In this document: piece after piece, positions 42,967 to 51,139 of the stretch
Numbering within the stretch: position 1 is the stretch's first letter
Layout: every line of letters begins with the position of its first letter
Origin: an uncultured Lachnospiraceae bacterium
GTDB lineage: Bacteria; Bacillota; Clostridia; Lachnospirales; Lachnospiraceae
DNA: 54,523 nucleotides
Direction of reading: 5' to 3'
Assembly: GCA_946616305.1 (NCBI GenBank)
Contig: CAMOIV010000002.1
Span: 1 to 54,523, forward strand
Notes under the pieces: generated by a model
The model's input: the letters and a program-made list of their open reading frames with translations, nothing else
What the model was told of the DNA's origin: nothing
Database searches by the model: none
Program-made: the position numbers and the translations under genes

Positions 42967-43293
42967 ATGACAGGCGAGAGAGAAGCCTCGCATATAGCTG
43001 AGAGATTTGAAAAGATGCTGATCCCGGTACTTGCCAAAGGGGATTACAGCCTGATCAAAACGGAGTATGTTAAGGAATCCGGAGTCTGGTATCTTAGAGC
43101 ATATATCAGGAGGAATGATGATGAGGCTTTGGGTATCAATGACTGTGCTTACGTCAGCAGGATCATGAGCAAGCAGCTGGATAAGGCCGACTATATAGAG
43201 GACTCCTATACCATGGAGATATGCTCCGGAGGATTCATGGAGGCAGCGCAGACAGAGCCGGATCCGGATATACCGGATGATGATCTGGGATAG
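42967..43293 (+). CDS. rimP: Shortened ribosome maturation factor RimP
   Basis: RimP helps assemble the 30S subunit. The N-terminal alpha/beta domain is clear (KTEYVKESGVWYLRAYI, NDCAYVSRIMSKQLDK, IEDSYTMEI). The protein has only 108 residues against about 150 normally. Where others read MEVSSPGL(D/G)RPL, this reads MEICSGGFMEAAQ and then ends in an acidic DPDIPDDDLG tail, so the SH3-like C-terminal domain is gone. ATG 42967 is preferred for its spacing from AAGGGG; an ATG at 42961 is also possible. Position directly before nusA supports the name. Confidence 0.8.
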   Translation: MTGEREASHIAERFEKMLIPVLAKGDYSLIKTEYVKESGVWYLRAYIRRNDDEALGINDCAYVSRIMSKQLDKADYIEDSYTMEICSGGFMEAAQTEPDPDIPDDDLG

Positions 43294-43382
43294 GCATGAA
43301 AACGATGTCCGATATGACATCGAAAGAATAAACAGGGATAAGGATCCCGACACCACACACATTTTAGGAGGAATATAAGAAG

Positions 43383-44687
43383 ATGAACACGGAACTGATC
43401 GAAGCCCTTGATATCCTTGAGCGAGAGAAAGACATCAGCAGAGATACACTGTTTGATGCCATCGAAAACTCCCTGATGATCGCCTGCAGGAACAATTTCG
43501 GGAAATCAGACAATATCCACATCACCATGGATCGTGAGACCTGCGATTATGAGGTGTATGCAGAGAAGACCGTGGTAGACGAGGTTCTGGACAAGGGACT
43601 GGAGATAACCCTTGAGGAAGCACGTAAGATCGATCCGGATATCAAGGTGGGAGATACCGTAAAGATCGATATCGATTCCAAGGAATTCGGCAGGATCGCA
43701 ACTCAGAATGCCAAAAATGCCATACTCCAGAAGATCAGGGAAGAAGAGAGAAACTCCGTATATGACAGATTTGCCGGACAGGTCAGGGAAGTGGTCACCG
43801 GTATCGTACAGAGAGTCAACGGAAGGAATATAAGCATCAATCTTGGAAAGGCGGATGCCATCCTTACGGAGAGCGAGCAGGTCCGTGGCGAGATCCTGCG
43901 TCCCACCGACAGGGTAAAGGTCTACATCCTTGATGTAAGGAATACCACCAAGGGCCCCAGGATCACCGTAAGCCGTACACATCCGGAGCTGGTAAGAAAG
44001 CTTTTCGAGTCGGAAGTGGCTGAGGTAAGGGACGGAACGGTTGAGATAAGGAGCATCTCAAGAGAAGCCGGAAGCAGGACCAAGATCGCCGTATACAGCT
44101 ATGATCCCGATGTGGATGCTGTGGGTGCCTGTGTCGGAATGAACGGAAACAGGGTCAATGCCGTTGTCAACGAGCTTGGCGGAGAAAAGATAGATATAGT
44201 GAACTGGGATGAGAATCCCGCACTCTTTATAGAGAATTCCCTTTCTCCTTCTCAGGTGGTCTCGGTCATAGTCGATCCCGATGAAAAGACAGCGAAGGTA
44301 GTGGTACCTGATTACCAGCTCTCACTGGCTATAGGAAAAGAAGGACAGAATGCGAGACTGGCTGCGAAGCTCACAGGCTATAAGATAGATATCAAATCAG
44401 AGACACAGGCAAAGGATGCTCCCGGATTCAGGATGGAGGATTATCTTGATGATGACGATGAGTATGCAGAGGGCGAATATGCAGAAGGTGAGTATTACGA
44501 GGGTGAGTATCCCGAAGGCGAATATGTCGAAGGTGCAGGGGATGCTCAGGGCGATTATGAAAACGCCGAATATACCGAAGAGCAGGATGGCGTGAGCGAA
44601 TACGCCCAGGACCAGGAGATGCCTTCAGAGGATGCAGCTGAGGGTGCGGCAGAAGCCGGGGCTGACGGTGAGGTGCCGGAGGAATAA
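43383..44687 (+). CDS. nusA: Transcription elongation/termination factor NusA
   Basis: Binds RNA polymerase and nascent RNA to control pausing and termination. The 434-residue protein has the N-terminal polymerase-binding domain (about 1-125), S1 domain (YDRFAGQVREVVTGIVQRVN), KH1 (VGACVGMNGNRVNAVVNELG) and KH2 (LAIGKEGQNARLAAKLTGY). The tail beyond residue 350 is unusual: tandem EGEYAEGEYYEGEYPEGEY repeats and an Ala/Glu end. AGGAGGAATATAAGAAG precedes the ATG. Its stop abuts the next gene (taATG). Confidence 0.97.
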   Translation: MNTELIEALDILEREKDISRDTLFDAIENSLMIACRNNFGKSDNIHITMDRETCDYEVYAEKTVVDEVLDKGLEITLEEARKIDPDIKVGDTVKIDIDSKEFGRIATQNAKNAILQKIREEERNSVYDRFAGQVREVVTGIVQRVNGRNISINLGKADAILTESEQVRGEILRPTDRVKVYILDVRNTTKGPRITVSRTHPELVRKLFESEVAEVRDGTVEIRSISREAGSRTKIAVYSYDPDVDAVGACVGMNGNRVNAVVNELGGEKIDIVNWDENPALFIENSLSPSQVVSVIVDPDEKTAKVVVPDYQLSLAIGKEGQNARLAAKLTGYKIDIKSETQAKDAPGFRMEDYLDDDDEYAEGEYAEGEYYEGEYPEGEYVEGAGDAQGDYENAEYTEEQDGVSEYAQDQEMPSEDAAEGAAEAGADGEVPEE

Positions 44688-45007
44688 TGACGGATAAGGT
44701 GTTGTCCATGCTCTCCATAGCCATGAAGGCCGGCAGGGTCTCATCGGGGGAGACACAGGTACTGAATTCCATAAGGAGTATGGAAGCTTTTCTTGTGATA
44801 TGCGCATGCGACGCATCGGATCTTACACGAAAGAAATTCAGGGACAAGAGTTCCTTTTACCAGGTCCCCTATGTTGAATACGGGGACAAAGCATCATTGG
44901 GAAGGACCATAGGAAGGGATCTAAGATCCGTGGTATCGGTTAATGATGAAGGGATAGCAAATAATATGATCAAGAGACTGGAGGAAGCGGAGATATATGG
45001 CAAATAA
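44687..45007 (+). CDS. ylxQ: L7Ae-family RNA-binding protein YlxQ
   Basis: The 106-residue protein belongs to the L7Ae/L30e/S12e/Gadd45 fold that binds kink-turn RNA: SIAMKAGRVSSGETQVLNSI, VICACDASDLTRKKF and KASLGRTIGRDLRSVVSV. It lies between nusA and infB as in other Firmicutes. The small ylxR gene normally found between nusA and this gene is absent; nusA and this gene overlap by one base. It overlaps infB by 11 bases. Confidence 0.9.
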   Translation: MTDKVLSMLSIAMKAGRVSSGETQVLNSIRSMEAFLVICACDASDLTRKKFRDKSSFYQVPYVEYGDKASLGRTIGRDLRSVVSVNDEGIANNMIKRLEEAEIYGK

Positions 45008-47978
45008 GAAAAGGATAAGCGAGATCACAAAGGAGATCGTTAACGCCGGGGCGGATATTGCTAATAAGGACGTTATCGCTTTCCTCGAAGCTTCGGGTAT
45101 AGAAGGTAAAAAGCCCATGTCATCGGTGGAGCCTGAGGAGGAGGAAATGATAAAAAAGCATTTCCTTAAAAAAGGCAGTGCGGGAACCGATGCGGCGGCA
45201 AAGAAGACCGATAAGGAAGAAGTTAAGAAGGAAGTTTTAGAGGGCGCCAAGGCGGAAGCCGAAAAGCCGCAGGTGGAGAATAAAACTCCTGTGCAAAAGC
45301 CGGCTCCTGCTCAGGGTGCGGCACAGGGTGCGGCACAAAGTGCGGGAAGCGCGCATGCTCCCGCCCAGGGTGCACCGGGTACACCGGGCACGAGACCTGC
45401 GGGTGCACCGGGAGCGCCGGGTGCTCCGGGACAGCCTCCGAAAAAGAAAAAGAATATCATATTTACGGTCAATAACGGTGCCGACAGAAGAGGAGGCATG
45501 AGGCAGTCCGGCAATATCTCCTCGGGACGCATACAGAGCGGAGGCATACCGGGCAGAGGCATAATAAAGCCCAATGTAAAGCCCTCACCCACTCCCACTG
45601 TCAATATCATAAGGCCCGGAGATCAGCAGAATAAAAGGAAGTTTGTTCATCAGGAGCCTTCGGAACCGGCAAGAAGTGATGCAGCAGGCAGCGTAAAGCC
45701 CGAAACAAAGGAGGCACCGGCAGCATCTGCACCGGAAGCATCCGCAGCGGATACCGCTGTAAGGCCCGCAGTACGACCTGCAGAGCAGACCATGGACAGG
45801 GGCGGCAGCCATCCTGTAAGAGGCCAGGGCGCACCATCCGGTGTAAACAGAGGCAGTGGCGAGAGAAAGGCAGGTAACGTATATGTTAAAACTAATCAAT
45901 CCTTTCAAAACAATCGTCAGGGTAGTGCAGGTCCTGATAGGGATAATAGGGGTAATAGAAATAGTCAGGACAGGTATGGAAGCGGCCAGAGGCCGGGTTC
46001 TAAAGCCCCAGCTTTCGGAAGGAATAACAGCTTTGAAGCAGCACCTTCGGAAAAAGGGGACGGATTAAAGCACAGATCTGACGCCGACAGAAGGAAGCAG
46101 AACGATATAAGGAGAAGGAAGGAAGAATACGAGAGGAGAGACGAGGAAAAGGAAAGAAAGAAGTTCAATCCTCACGGCTTCAAAAAGCCTGCTCCGGCTC
46201 CCAAGCCCAAGGAAGAGGAGATCAAGGTCATCGTGATCCCCGATACCCTTACCATAAAGGAGCTGGCAGACCATATGAAGATGCAGCCTTCCGTCATCAT
46301 CAAGAAGCTTTTCCTGTCAGGACAGGTAGTTACGGTTAATTCGGAGCTTTCCTATGAGGAGGCTGAGAATATAGCTGCGGATTATGACATCCTTTGCGAG
46401 CAGGAGAAGACAGTTGATGTCATCGCCGAGCTCTTAAAGGAGGAGCCCGAGAACGAGGAGAAGATGGAAAAGAGACCTCCCGTTGTCTGCGTTATGGGAC
46501 ACGTAGACCATGGTAAGACATCGCTCCTTGACTACATCAGAAAGGCTCATGTTACAGATAAGGAAGCCGGCGGCATCACACAGGCCATAGGTGCGTATAC
46601 CGTTAATATCAAGGGCAGCAACATAACCTTCCTTGATACTCCGGGTCACGAAGCCTTTACCGCCATGCGTATGAGAGGTGCAAATGCAACGGATATCGTT
46701 ATCCTTGTGGTTGCAGCCGACGACGGTGTCATGCCCCAGACGGTTGAGGCTATCAACCATGCCAAGGCTGCAGGGGTTGAGATAATCGTTGCAGTCAATA
46801 AGATCGATAAGCCAAATGCCAACATAGACAGAGTTAAGCAGGAGCTTTCCGAGTATGAGCTCATCTCCGAGGATTGGGGAGGCTCCACCACCTTTGTCCC
46901 CGTATCTGCCAAGACGGGACAGGGTATCGACGACCTCCTGGAGATGATCCTTCTGGAGGCAGACGTGATGGAACTCAAGGCCAATCCACGCAGACAGGCC
47001 AGAGGTATGGTCATAGAGGCAGAGCTGGATAAGGGAAGAGGAGCAGTGGCTACAGTGCTGGTGCAGAAGGGTGTCCTTCACGTAGGCGATTTCGTTGCCT
47101 GCGGCATGAGCCACGGAAGAGTCAGGGCTATGATCGATGATAAGGGCCGCAGGGTCAAGGAAGCAGGACCCTCCATGCCTGTTGAGATACTTGGACTTGA
47201 TGAGGTTCCCGAGGCAGGAGAGATCTTCGTTTCTCCCAAAACGGAGAAGGAGGCTCAGGAATTTGCCAATACATACAATGAGCAGCATAAGAAGGAGCTT
47301 CTCTCCGAGACCAGGAAGAAGTCTGTCAGTCTGGATGATATCTATTCACAGATCAAGGAAGGCGATCTGAAGGAATTCAATATCATCATCAAGGCTGATG
47401 TACAGGGATCGGTAGAGGCACTTAAGACATCCCTTCTCAAGCTTTCCAATGAGGAGATAGCCGTCAAGGTGATCCATGGCGGTGTCGGCGCCATAAACGA
47501 ATCGGATGTGGTACTTGCATCCGCTTCAAACGCCATCATCATCGGATTTAACGTAAGACCTGACAATACGGCCAAGCAGATGTCCGAAACAGAGAATGTG
47601 GACATACATCTGTACAAGGTCATCTATCAGGCTTTAGAGGATGTGGAAGCGGCCATGAAGGGTATGCTCGGCCCCGTATATGAGGAGAAGATCATAGGCC
47701 ACGGTGAGATAAGGCAGGTATTTAAGGCATCCGGCATCGGTAAGATAGCAGGATCCTATGTGACCGACGGTATAGTTGAAAGAGGCTGCAGCGTTAAGAT
47801 CACCAGAGGCGATGAGGAGCTGTTTGACGGACCGCTGTCATCACTTAAGCGTTTCAAGGATGATGTCAAGGAAGTCAGGGAAGGATACGAGTGCGGTCTT
47901 GTATTTGAGGGCTTTGATTCCGTCGAGGAAGGAGATATCCTTGAATTCCATAAGACGGTGGAAGTTGAAAGGTCATGA
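44997..47978 (+). CDS. infB: Translation initiation factor IF-2
   Basis: GTPase that places initiator tRNA on the ribosome. The 993-residue protein has a first IF2N domain (residues 1-60), a long Ala/Pro/Gly/Arg-rich disordered linker (about 75-400), and a second IF2N domain (VIPDTLTIKELADHMKMQPS, about 410). The GTPase starts with VMGHVDHGKTS near residue 501, followed by DTPGHEAF and NKIDKP. IF2 domains II-IV follow, ending at KTVEVERS. The linker is long but within the range seen in Lachnospiraceae. It overlaps both neighbours, ylxQ and rbfA. Confidence 0.97.
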   Translation: MANKKRISEITKEIVNAGADIANKDVIAFLEASGIEGKKPMSSVEPEEEEMIKKHFLKKGSAGTDAAAKKTDKEEVKKEVLEGAKAEAEKPQVENKTPVQKPAPAQGAAQGAAQSAGSAHAPAQGAPGTPGTRPAGAPGAPGAPGQPPKKKKNIIFTVNNGADRRGGMRQSGNISSGRIQSGGIPGRGIIKPNVKPSPTPTVNIIRPGDQQNKRKFVHQEPSEPARSDAAGSVKPETKEAPAASAPEASAADTAVRPAVRPAEQTMDRGGSHPVRGQGAPSGVNRGSGERKAGNVYVKTNQSFQNNRQGSAGPDRDNRGNRNSQDRYGSGQRPGSKAPAFGRNNSFEAAPSEKGDGLKHRSDADRRKQNDIRRRKEEYERRDEEKERKKFNPHGFKKPAPAPKPKEEEIKVIVIPDTLTIKELADHMKMQPSVIIKKLFLSGQVVTVNSELSYEEAENIAADYDILCEQEKTVDVIAELLKEEPENEEKMEKRPPVVCVMGHVDHGKTSLLDYIRKAHVTDKEAGGITQAIGAYTVNIKGSNITFLDTPGHEAFTAMRMRGANATDIVILVVAADDGVMPQTVEAINHAKAAGVEIIVAVNKIDKPNANIDRVKQELSEYELISEDWGGSTTFVPVSAKTGQGIDDLLEMILLEADVMELKANPRRQARGMVIEAELDKGRGAVATVLVQKGVLHVGDFVACGMSHGRVRAMIDDKGRRVKEAGPSMPVEILGLDEVPEAGEIFVSPKTEKEAQEFANTYNEQHKKELLSETRKKSVSLDDIYSQIKEGDLKEFNIIIKADVQGSVEALKTSLLKLSNEEIAVKVIHGGVGAINESDVVLASASNAIIIGFNVRPDNTAKQMSETENVDIHLYKVIYQALEDVEAAMKGMLGPVYEEKIIGHGEIRQVFKASGIGKIAGSYVTDGIVERGCSVKITRGDEELFDGPLSSLKRFKDDVKEVREGYECGLVFEGFDSVEEGDILEFHKTVEVERS

Positions 47979-48364
47979 GGAAAAACAGTACAAAGAACAA
48001 CAGGATAAATACTGAAGTCCAAAGAGCTCTGTCCTCCATAATCAGGACGGTAAAGGACCCCAGAGTGGATCCCTTTACTACAGTTATGGAAGCAGTGGTG
48101 GCACCCGATATGAAAACCTGCAAGGTGTATGTGTCGGTACTGGGTGACAACAAAGAGGAAACCATAGAAGGGCTTGAAAGTGCCGAGGGCTACATCAGGA
48201 GAGAACTGGCAGGCACGGTGAATCTGAGGAATACACCGAAGCTCACCTTCCTCCTGGATACCTCCATAAGCTACGGCGTTGAGATGTCAAAGAAGATAGA
48301 AGAAGTCATAGCCAGTGACACGAAGGCTCAGAACGAAAGGGCTTGGGATGATAGATCTGAATAA
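47975..48364 (+). CDS. rbfA: Ribosome-binding factor A
   Basis: Small KH-fold protein needed for maturation of the 16S rRNA 5' end in the 30S subunit. The 129-residue length fits. Visible motifs are NRINTEVQRALSSIIRTVKD at the start, KVYVSVLGD in the centre, and LRNTPKLTFLLDTSISYGVE near the end. It begins inside the infB stop (ATGA) and overlaps nrnA by 17 bases. Confidence 0.96.
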   Translation: MRKNSTKNNRINTEVQRALSSIIRTVKDPRVDPFTTVMEAVVAPDMKTCKVYVSVLGDNKEETIEGLESAEGYIRRELAGTVNLRNTPKLTFLLDTSISYGVEMSKKIEEVIASDTKAQNERAWDDRSE

Positions 48365-49322
48365 GATTTGCGAAGACAAAAACAGCATAGCCATAAGCGC
48401 CCACATAAGGCCTGACGGAGATGCCATAGGCTCGGCTCTTGGTATGTATCACTACCTGAAGGCCAGGTATAAGGAGAAAAAGATATCGGTATATCTACTG
48501 GATCCGAACCCTCTGTTTTCTTTCCTTCCCGGGTTTGAAGGAATAAAGGCAGCGCCGGATGATGAGGTATACGATCTGTTCATCGCCCTGGATCTCGGTG
48601 AGAAGGATAGACTTGGAAAGAATAAGCAGGTGCTTGAGAATGCAAAGGAGGTTGTATGCATAGATCATCATCTGAACTACACCTTCTTAGCCGATGAAGA
48701 GCACTCATATGTCATTCCCGAAGCTTCAAGCACGGCGGAACTTGTATACGATGTCATCGATAAGGATGTGATAAACGATGATGCCGCTGTATGCATCTAT
48801 ACCGGCATAGTATGTGATACTGGAGTGTTCCAGTATTCATGCACTGCGAAAAAGACCATGGAGATCGCGGGAGAACTCATGACATACGGGTTCGACCATA
48901 CCAGAGTGATACAGAAGGCCTTTTTTGAGAAGAGCTACGTGCAGAACCTTCTTCTGGGGCGTGCACTTTTGGAGAGCATCCTTTTAATGGACAAAAGAGT
49001 CGTGGTGTCCATGATCTCCCAGAAGATCCTCAAGTTCTATGAGGCTGATTCCAAGGATCTGGAAGGAGTTGTAAATCAGCTCAAGAACACCAAAGGCACT
49101 GACGTGGCCATATTCATGTACGAGACCACTACAGGTGAATACAAGGTTTCCTTAAGATCCAACGAAAAGATAGATGTGGCCAGGATAGCCACCGCTTTCG
49201 GCGGAGGAGGACATGAAAGGGCAGCAGGGCTGAACCTTGCCGGAAGCTATTATGATGTGGTCAACAACATAACGGCCCTCATAGCGAAGCAATACGACGA
49301 GCAGGCCTTGGCGGATGGATGA
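48348..49322 (+). CDS. nrnA: DHH/DHHA1 phosphoesterase NrnA
   Basis: Bifunctional oligoribonuclease and 3'-phosphoadenosine-5'-phosphate phosphatase of Firmicutes, needed to finish RNA decay. The protein of about 324 residues has the metal motifs HIRPDGDAIGS, FIALDLGEKD, VCIDHHLNY (DHH) and, at the C-terminal DHHA1 domain, GGGGHERAAGL. The ATG at 48348 is favoured by family start (MIDLNKI) and an AAAGGG site; the frame is open further into rbfA. The order infB-rbfA-nrnA-truB is conserved. Confidence 0.94.
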   Translation: MIDLNKICEDKNSIAISAHIRPDGDAIGSALGMYHYLKARYKEKKISVYLLDPNPLFSFLPGFEGIKAAPDDEVYDLFIALDLGEKDRLGKNKQVLENAKEVVCIDHHLNYTFLADEEHSYVIPEASSTAELVYDVIDKDVINDDAAVCIYTGIVCDTGVFQYSCTAKKTMEIAGELMTYGFDHTRVIQKAFFEKSYVQNLLLGRALLESILLMDKRVVVSMISQKILKFYEADSKDLEGVVNQLKNTKGTDVAIFMYETTTGEYKVSLRSNEKIDVARIATAFGGGGHERAAGLNLAGSYYDVVNNITALIAKQYDEQALADG

Positions 49323-49325
49323 TCC

Positions 49326-50216
49326 ATGATCTACACGGGAGTACTTCCGGTATACAAGGAAAAAGGATATACCTCGAATGATGTGGTAGCAAAGCTTCGG
49401 GGTATACTGCATATGAAAAAGATCGGACATACGGGGACACTTGATCCGGAAGCGACAGGTGTCCTCCCTGTATGTCTTGGGAAGGCCACCGCTCTGGTGG
49501 GACACCTGACGGACTCAGACAAGACATATGAATGTGTTATGAGGCTGGGAGTCTCAACGGACACGGAGGACATGACAGGCAGGATCCTGAAGGTGTCCGA
49601 TACAGGAGACCTTACAGACGAACAGATCAAAACGACCCTTTCGGGCTTTGTGGGTGGATACGATCAGATCCCACCCATGTATTCCGCAAAAAAGATCAAC
49701 GGCAAAAAGCTCTATGAGCTGGCAAGAGAAGGCAAGGTGGTAGAAAGAAAGCCTTGTCATGTGACCATACATTCCCTGGAGGATATCAGGATCTTACGGG
49801 GAGGAGAGGGACTTGATGTCTCCTTTACGGTGTCATGTTCGAAGGGTACCTATATAAGGTCTCTTTGCAGGGATGTGGGGGATGTCCTTAATACAGGCGG
49901 AGCGATGCTGGAATTAAAGAGGACAGCAGCCTGCGGCATAGACATAGAAAGCACTCATACGCTGTCCGAGATAGAAGAGATGGCAAAGGACTGCAGTGAG
50001 CTTGCAAAGCATATACTTCCCATAGACAGGTTCTATGAGGGATATGGGAAGATCACTGTGTCAGGTGATGATAAGAAGAGAGTAAGGAACGGCAATACTT
50101 TTTGCAGGAAGTGCCCCGACGGTATGTACAGGGTCTATCTGGATGACGGAGAATTTGCCGCAGTTTATGAGATAAGAAACGGAGAAGCACGGATTTGCAG
50201 GTATTTTCTGACATAG
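49326..50216 (+). CDS. truB: tRNA pseudouridine-55 synthase
   Basis: Modifies uridine 55 in the T loop of tRNAs. The 296-residue protein has the catalytic block KIGHTGTLDPEATGVLP with nucleophile Asp40, YDQIPPMYSAKKINGKKLYE and the substrate-binding KGTYIRSLCRDVG. Length matches the family. It begins 3 bases after the nrnA stop and overlaps ribF by 22 bases. Confidence 0.97.
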   Translation: MIYTGVLPVYKEKGYTSNDVVAKLRGILHMKKIGHTGTLDPEATGVLPVCLGKATALVGHLTDSDKTYECVMRLGVSTDTEDMTGRILKVSDTGDLTDEQIKTTLSGFVGGYDQIPPMYSAKKINGKKLYELAREGKVVERKPCHVTIHSLEDIRILRGGEGLDVSFTVSCSKGTYIRSLCRDVGDVLNTGGAMLELKRTAACGIDIESTHTLSEIEEMAKDCSELAKHILPIDRFYEGYGKITVSGDDKKRVRNGNTFCRKCPDGMYRVYLDDGEFAAVYEIRNGEARICRYFLT

Positions 50217-51139
50217 AAGAATTCAGGAACAGAACCGGTGACGGTGTTAAGACTGCCGTAGCCATCGGCAAATTTGACGGGATACACAAGGGACACCGCA
50301 GGCTTATAGAGGAGATCACATCCTGTAAAGAGCAGGGGATAGGATCTCTCGTGTTCACCTTCAAAAGTCCCATAGGCGATTTCTTCACGAAAGAGAGATC
50401 AAAGGTCCTGTCAACCGAGAAGGAGAAGATCTCACTTCTTGAGGAAATGGGAGTGGATTATCTGTATCTGATGAAGGTCAATAAGGAATCGGTATCATAT
50501 GCCCCGGAGTATTTCGTGAAGGACGTGCTGTGTCAGGGACTTGGTGCCGCCATGATCGCTGCGGGATGCGATCTGTCCTTCGGCAGAGGGGGAGAGGGTG
50601 ACATGGCTCTTGTCAACAGGATGGCAGGAGAACTGTCCTTTGAGGCACGGATGATACCTCATGTCATGTATAAGGGCAATAAGATCAGCTCCACTCTCAT
50701 AAGGGAGGCCGTATTGGCAGGGAGGATGGAGGAAGTGGGAGAGATGCTCTCAAGACCTTATTCCATAGAAGGAGAGATCACATACGGGAGGCAGCTTGGA
50801 CGGACCATAGATATGCCCACTGCCAATGTGATACCCGAAGACGATAAACTTCTGCCTCCATTTGGGGTTTATTTCTCCAGGGTTACGGTAGGGGACGAGA
50901 CCTACAGAGGTCTGACAAACGTAGGCATCAAGCCTACGGTCTCCGATGAGGATAAGGTATGCGTCGAAACATATATATACGGGCTTGACAGGGACATCTA
51001 CGGCAAACATATGTCCGTTGGATTACTACATTTTGTACGCCCCGAGATGAGGTTTCCCAATATAGAGATGTTGAAAAAACAAATGCATGATGATAGCATT
51101 AAGGGGATTTCCTATTTCGAGAAAACGGAGAAAATATGA
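50195..51139 (+). CDS. ribF: Bifunctional riboflavin kinase/FMN adenylyltransferase
   Basis: Converts riboflavin to FMN and FAD. The 314-residue protein has the N-terminal adenylyltransferase (VAIGKFDGIHKGHRRLI, a nucleotidyltransferase HxGH-type motif, and ISSTLIREAVLAGRM) and the C-terminal flavokinase (RTIDMPTANVIPE, FGVYFSRVTV, GLTNVGIKPTV). It probably starts at a TTG codon (50195) inside truB, with GGAGAAG about 10 bases upstream. There is no FMN riboswitch: the gene is embedded in the translation operon. Its stop overlaps the next gene (ATGA). Confidence 0.95.
   Translation: MQVFSDIEEFRNRTGDGVKTAVAIGKFDGIHKGHRRLIEEITSCKEQGIGSLVFTFKSPIGDFFTKERSKVLSTEKEKISLLEEMGVDYLYLMKVNKESVSYAPEYFVKDVLCQGLGAAMIAAGCDLSFGRGGEGDMALVNRMAGELSFEARMIPHVMYKGNKISSTLIREAVLAGRMEEVGEMLSRPYSIEGEITYGRQLGRTIDMPTANVIPEDDKLLPPFGVYFSRVTVGDETYRGLTNVGIKPTVSDEDKVCVETYIYGLDRDIYGKHMSVGLLHFVRPEMRFPNIEMLKKQMHDDSIKGISYFEKTEKI

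Noticed and set aside
50150-50200. FMN riboswitch before ribF
   Set aside because: ribF starts inside truB and there is no leader with the conserved FMN-aptamer sequence.
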